Assembly: GCA_902826025.1 (NCBI GenBank)
Contig: CADEDH010000004.1
Span: 107,913-148,375, forward strand
DNA from: an uncultured Actinomycetes bacterium
GTDB taxonomy: Bacteria; Actinomycetota; Acidimicrobiia; Acidimicrobiales; SZUA-35
Direction of reading: 5' to 3'
DNA length: 40,463 bases
Under the pieces are notes generated by a model. It had not been told where the DNA came from. It did no database searches and saw only the letters and a program-made list of their open reading frames with translations. Of this stretch, positions 38,089-40,463 are shown piece after piece (the stretch's first letter is position 1; each line of letters starts with the position of its first letter). Both the position numbers and the translations under genes were made by a program.

Positions 38089-39741
38089 ATGGCGCCGCCT
38101 TCAGCCCTGGTCGAGCAGGTGACGGCACTGGTCGCCCGCCGAGAGTGGGAGCAGGTCCGCGCCGTGCTCCAGGCCGCCCGGCCCGAGGCCGACCTCGACG
38201 CTCCGCTGCTGGAACTGGCGGCCGAGGCGTCGTGGTGGCTGGGGCGGGTGACAGAGTCGGTGGGGATCCGGCGGGAGGCGATGGCTGCCTACGAGGGGGC
38301 CGGCGACCGGATCGGGGCGGCCCGGATGGCGCTGCTGCTGTCGGAGGACCACCGCCGGCAGGGCCGGAGCACGGTGGCCGAGAGCTGGCGTCGCAGGGCG
38401 GCCCGGCTGCTCCAGGACCAACCGGAGTGCCCCGAGCACGGCTACCTCCTGCTTCACCGGGCCGAGGTCGCCCGCCGACGGGGCGAGCTCGACGAAGCCC
38501 GGGCCATGCTCACCGAAGCCACCGGTATCGCCCAGCGTGCCGACGACGCCGACCTGGCCGCCGACGTCACCCAGGAGCTGGGGCGGGTCCTGATCAGCGC
38601 CGGCGATCCCCTGGAGGGGCTGGCCCTGATGGACGAGGCCATGCTGGCGGCCTCCGACGGCGGCCTCAGCCCCTACACCACGGGCAAGGTCTACTGCTGC
38701 ATGATCAGTGCCTGCGACGACCTGGGTGACGTCAAGCGGGTGGCGGAGTGGGAACAGTCCTCGGCTGCCTGGGCCCGACTGGAGGGTGTGAACGTGTTTC
38801 CCGGCATGTGCCGCGTCCACCACGCGGAACTGTTGGCCCACTTCGGCCGCTGGGCCGAAGCCGAGCACGTGGCGGCGCAGGCCTGCGAGGAGCTCCGGGA
38901 GGTGGGCTGGATCGTCGCCTACGCCTGGACCGCCCTGGGCCAGCTGCGCTCCCGAAGGGGCGACTTCGACGGTGCGGCCGAGGCGTTCGCCACCGCCGAC
39001 CGGACGGGAGCCGGCGGCCCCGGCCCCGAGGCCGGATTCGCCCTGCTGCTCCTCGCCCAGGGCGACCCGAGAGGCGGGCTGCGCCGCATCACCCGAGCCC
39101 TGGGCGCCGACGGCAGCGCTCTATCCCGGGCCCGCCTCTTACCGGCCGGTGTCGAGCTCGCCGTGGCCGCCGGCGACCTGGAGCCGGCCGAAGCCTGGAC
39201 GGCCGAGCTGGAGCAGACGGCGGCCCGCTACGACACATCGAAACTCCGGGCCTCGGCCAGCACCGCCCGAGGGCGTCTGGAGCTGGCCCGGGGCTCGGCC
39301 GAAGCGGCCTGCGCCGCCTTGACCGGAGCGCTGCGCCAGTGGCACGACCTGTCGGCGCCCTACGAGATCGCCACCGGCCGCGTGCTGCTGGCCCAGGCCT
39401 GCCTGGCCCTGGGAGACGACGACGGTTGGAACCGCTCGCTCGACATGGCGGTCGAGCTGTTCACCTCGCTGGGGGCAGCAGCCGACCTGGCCCGGGTGGA
39501 CGAGCTCCGGCGCCCGGCCGGCGACAGCCGGCCGGCGGGCTCCACCGGGCTCACCGCCCGCGAGGCCGAGGTGCTCGGGTTGCTGGCCACGGGAGCGACG
39601 AACAAGGAGATCGCGGCCCGGCTGGTGGTGAGCCAGAAGACCGTCGCCCGCCATCTCAGCAACATCTTCACCAAGATCGGCGTGTCCACCCGGGCGGCGG
39701 CTACCGCCTACGCCTTCCGCCACGGCCTGGCCGACCACTGA
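38089..39741 (+). CDS. LuxR-family regulator with TPR-like repeats
   Basis: A 550-residue protein. About 480 residues of helical repeats come first (for example YLLLHRAEVARRRGELDEAR; RVHHAELLAHFGRWAEAEHV; YAWTALGQLRSRRGDFDGAA), each a TPR-like pair. The C-terminal LuxR/GerE HTH follows: LTAREAEVLGLLATGATNKE, then IAARLVVSQKTVARHLSNIF. There is no Walker A or receiver domain, so it is not a MalT/LAL or response regulator of the usual kind. ATG 38089 is the likely start and may give a very short leader. It diverges from the DsrE gene and is a candidate regulator of that operon. Its 3' end overlaps the antiporter gene by 34 nt. Confidence 0.88.
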   Translation: MAPPSALVEQVTALVARREWEQVRAVLQAARPEADLDAPLLELAAEASWWLGRVTESVGIRREAMAAYEGAGDRIGAARMALLLSEDHRRQGRSTVAESWRRRAARLLQDQPECPEHGYLLLHRAEVARRRGELDEARAMLTEATGIAQRADDADLAADVTQELGRVLISAGDPLEGLALMDEAMLAASDGGLSPYTTGKVYCCMISACDDLGDVKRVAEWEQSSAAWARLEGVNVFPGMCRVHHAELLAHFGRWAEAEHVAAQACEELREVGWIVAYAWTALGQLRSRRGDFDGAAEAFATADRTGAGGPGPEAGFALLLLAQGDPRGGLRRITRALGADGSALSRARLLPAGVELAVAAGDLEPAEAWTAELEQTAARYDTSKLRASASTARGRLELARGSAEAACAALTGALRQWHDLSAPYEIATGRVLLAQACLALGDDDGWNRSLDMAVELFTSLGAAADLARVDELRRPAGDSRPAGSTGLTAREAEVLGLLATGATNKEIAARLVVSQKTVARHLSNIFTKIGVSTRAAATAYAFRHGLADH

Positions 39742-40463
39742 GCCGCCGTCAGGGCGCTGAGCCGATCGGCGTTCTTGGTGGCGACGGGGCCGGCCACGGC
39801 GGTGACGAGCACGTAAGCGGCCGCCGTGCTGCCCAGCTCGGGGCCGTCGCCCAGCCCGGCCCCCAGCGAGGCGATGACGACCGAGAACTCGCCCCGGGCC
39901 ACGAGGGCCGTGCCGGCCCGCACCCGACCCCGGGTGGCAATCCCGGCCCGGGCGGCGGCCAGCCACCCCGTGCCGATCTTGGTGGCCGCCGTAACCACGG
40001 CCAGGGCCAGGGCCGGCACGATGGCGCCGGTCAGATCTCCGGGGTCGATCTGGAACGAGAAGAACAGGAAGAAGATGGCGGCGAACAGGTCGCGAAGCGG
40101 TTCGATCAGGGTGCTGGCCCGCTCCTGGGCCGGGCCCGACAGGGCCAGACCTACCAGGAAGGCCCCGATGGCGGCCGAGATCTGGAGTTGCTGGGCCACG
40201 CCCCCGGCCACCAGGGTGAGACCGAACACGGCGAGCACCAGGGCTTCGTTGCTCCCCCGGGACAGACGGGTGCTGACCGCCGACCCGTATCGGCTGGCCG
40301 CCCACAGCACGGCCCCCACCGTCACCAGGGCCACCCCCACGGTGGTGGCCGTGGCCAGGGTGTCGGCCCCCACCACGACGGCCGCCACCACCGGCAGATA
40401 CACGGCCATGGCCAGATCCTCTATCACCAGCAGGTTCAGGATCACCGGGGTCTCCCGGAAGCC
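39708..40463 (-). CDS. Cation:proton antiporter, CPA2/KefB type (N-terminus cut by window edge)
   Basis: At least 251 residues of a polytopic exchanger. LLVIEDLAMAVYLPVVAAVV holds the conserved acidic ED pair of the ion site. Further helices include VLAVFGLTLVAGGVAQQLQI, SAAIGAFLVGLALSG, LFAAIFFLFFSFQIDP and VRAGTALVARGEFSVVIASL. The GEFSxVIA and FxGxALS patterns fit the CPA2 (KefB/GerN) group. No TrkA-N domain follows, since the protein ends soon after the last helix. The start lies beyond the right edge. Confidence 0.9.
   Translation of the reverse strand, partial: GFRETPVILNLLVIEDLAMAVYLPVVAAVVVGADTLATATTVGVALVTVGAVLWAASRYGSAVSTRLSRGSNEALVLAVFGLTLVAGGVAQQLQISAAIGAFLVGLALSGPAQERASTLIEPLRDLFAAIFFLFFSFQIDPGDLTGAIVPALALAVVTAATKIGTGWLAAARAGIATRGRVRAGTALVARGEFSVVIASLGAGLGDGPELGSTAAAYVLVTAVAGPVATKNADRLSALTAAQWSARPWRKA

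Overview
The window is about 40 kb of very GC-rich DNA with GC-saturated third codon positions, many GTG starts, 4-nt stop/start overlaps (GTGA, ATGA) and several starts that look leaderless. Together with the gene content (a maleylpyruvate-isomerase-type protein, fur-katG pairs, DUF1206, PPK2, TusA/DsrE sets), this points to an actinobacterium. The class Acidimicrobiia is my best guess, but it is an inference. No rRNA, tRNA, CRISPR, insertion sequence or phage gene was seen. Long reading frames opposite most genes are high-GC shadows.

Layout. 1-6.0 kb: a truncated membrane-anchored protein with a poly-Gly linker, TesB-type and YbgC-type thioesterases, an N-acyl-D-amino-acid deacylase family amidohydrolase, and a large double-HTH regulator. 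6.4-9.9 kb (minus strand): a four-gene redox operon headed by a selenoprotein of the UGSC type. Its reading frame runs through an in-frame TGA followed by a bacterial SECIS-like hairpin. Two paralogous proteins of unknown function and a thioredoxin-reductase-like flavoprotein follow. 10.1-12.9 kb: a Ser/Thr kinase fused through one membrane segment to a family-5 solute-binding domain. 13.0-15.6 kb: a first fur-katG pair. 15.8-19.6 kb: a DUF808 membrane protein, a SpoU RNA methyltransferase coupled to a PhnD-like protein, a PIN-domain protein and a small membrane protein. 19.6-24.8 kb (minus strand): a phosphate/lipid operon (DUF1206, PAP2 phosphatase, diacylglycerol-kinase-like, PPK2, PhoD), with a second PhoD-like gene diverging from it. 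26.7-30.3 kb: a small acidic protein, a ferritin-like protein and, convergent with it, a second fur-katG pair. 30.3-32.8 kb: an ECF sigma factor coupled to an MDMPI-domain protein that carries an anti-sigma-like segment, and a SnoaL-cupin fusion. 32.9-37.9 kb (minus strand): DsrE, TusA, DsrE, a TusA-MetE fusion, an O-methyltransferase and a Rieske oxygenase, with a LuxR-type regulator diverging from the cluster. The window ends in a truncated cation:proton antiporter.

The two most interesting systems are the UGSC selenoprotein operon, which ordinary gene calling would split in two at the Sec codon, and the sulfur-relay / methyl-transfer / oxygenase operon with its TusA-MetE fusion. Oxidative-stress and thiol chemistry recurs across the window: two KatG, two Fur, a ferritin, the selenoprotein, a TrxR-like protein and an MDMPI protein.
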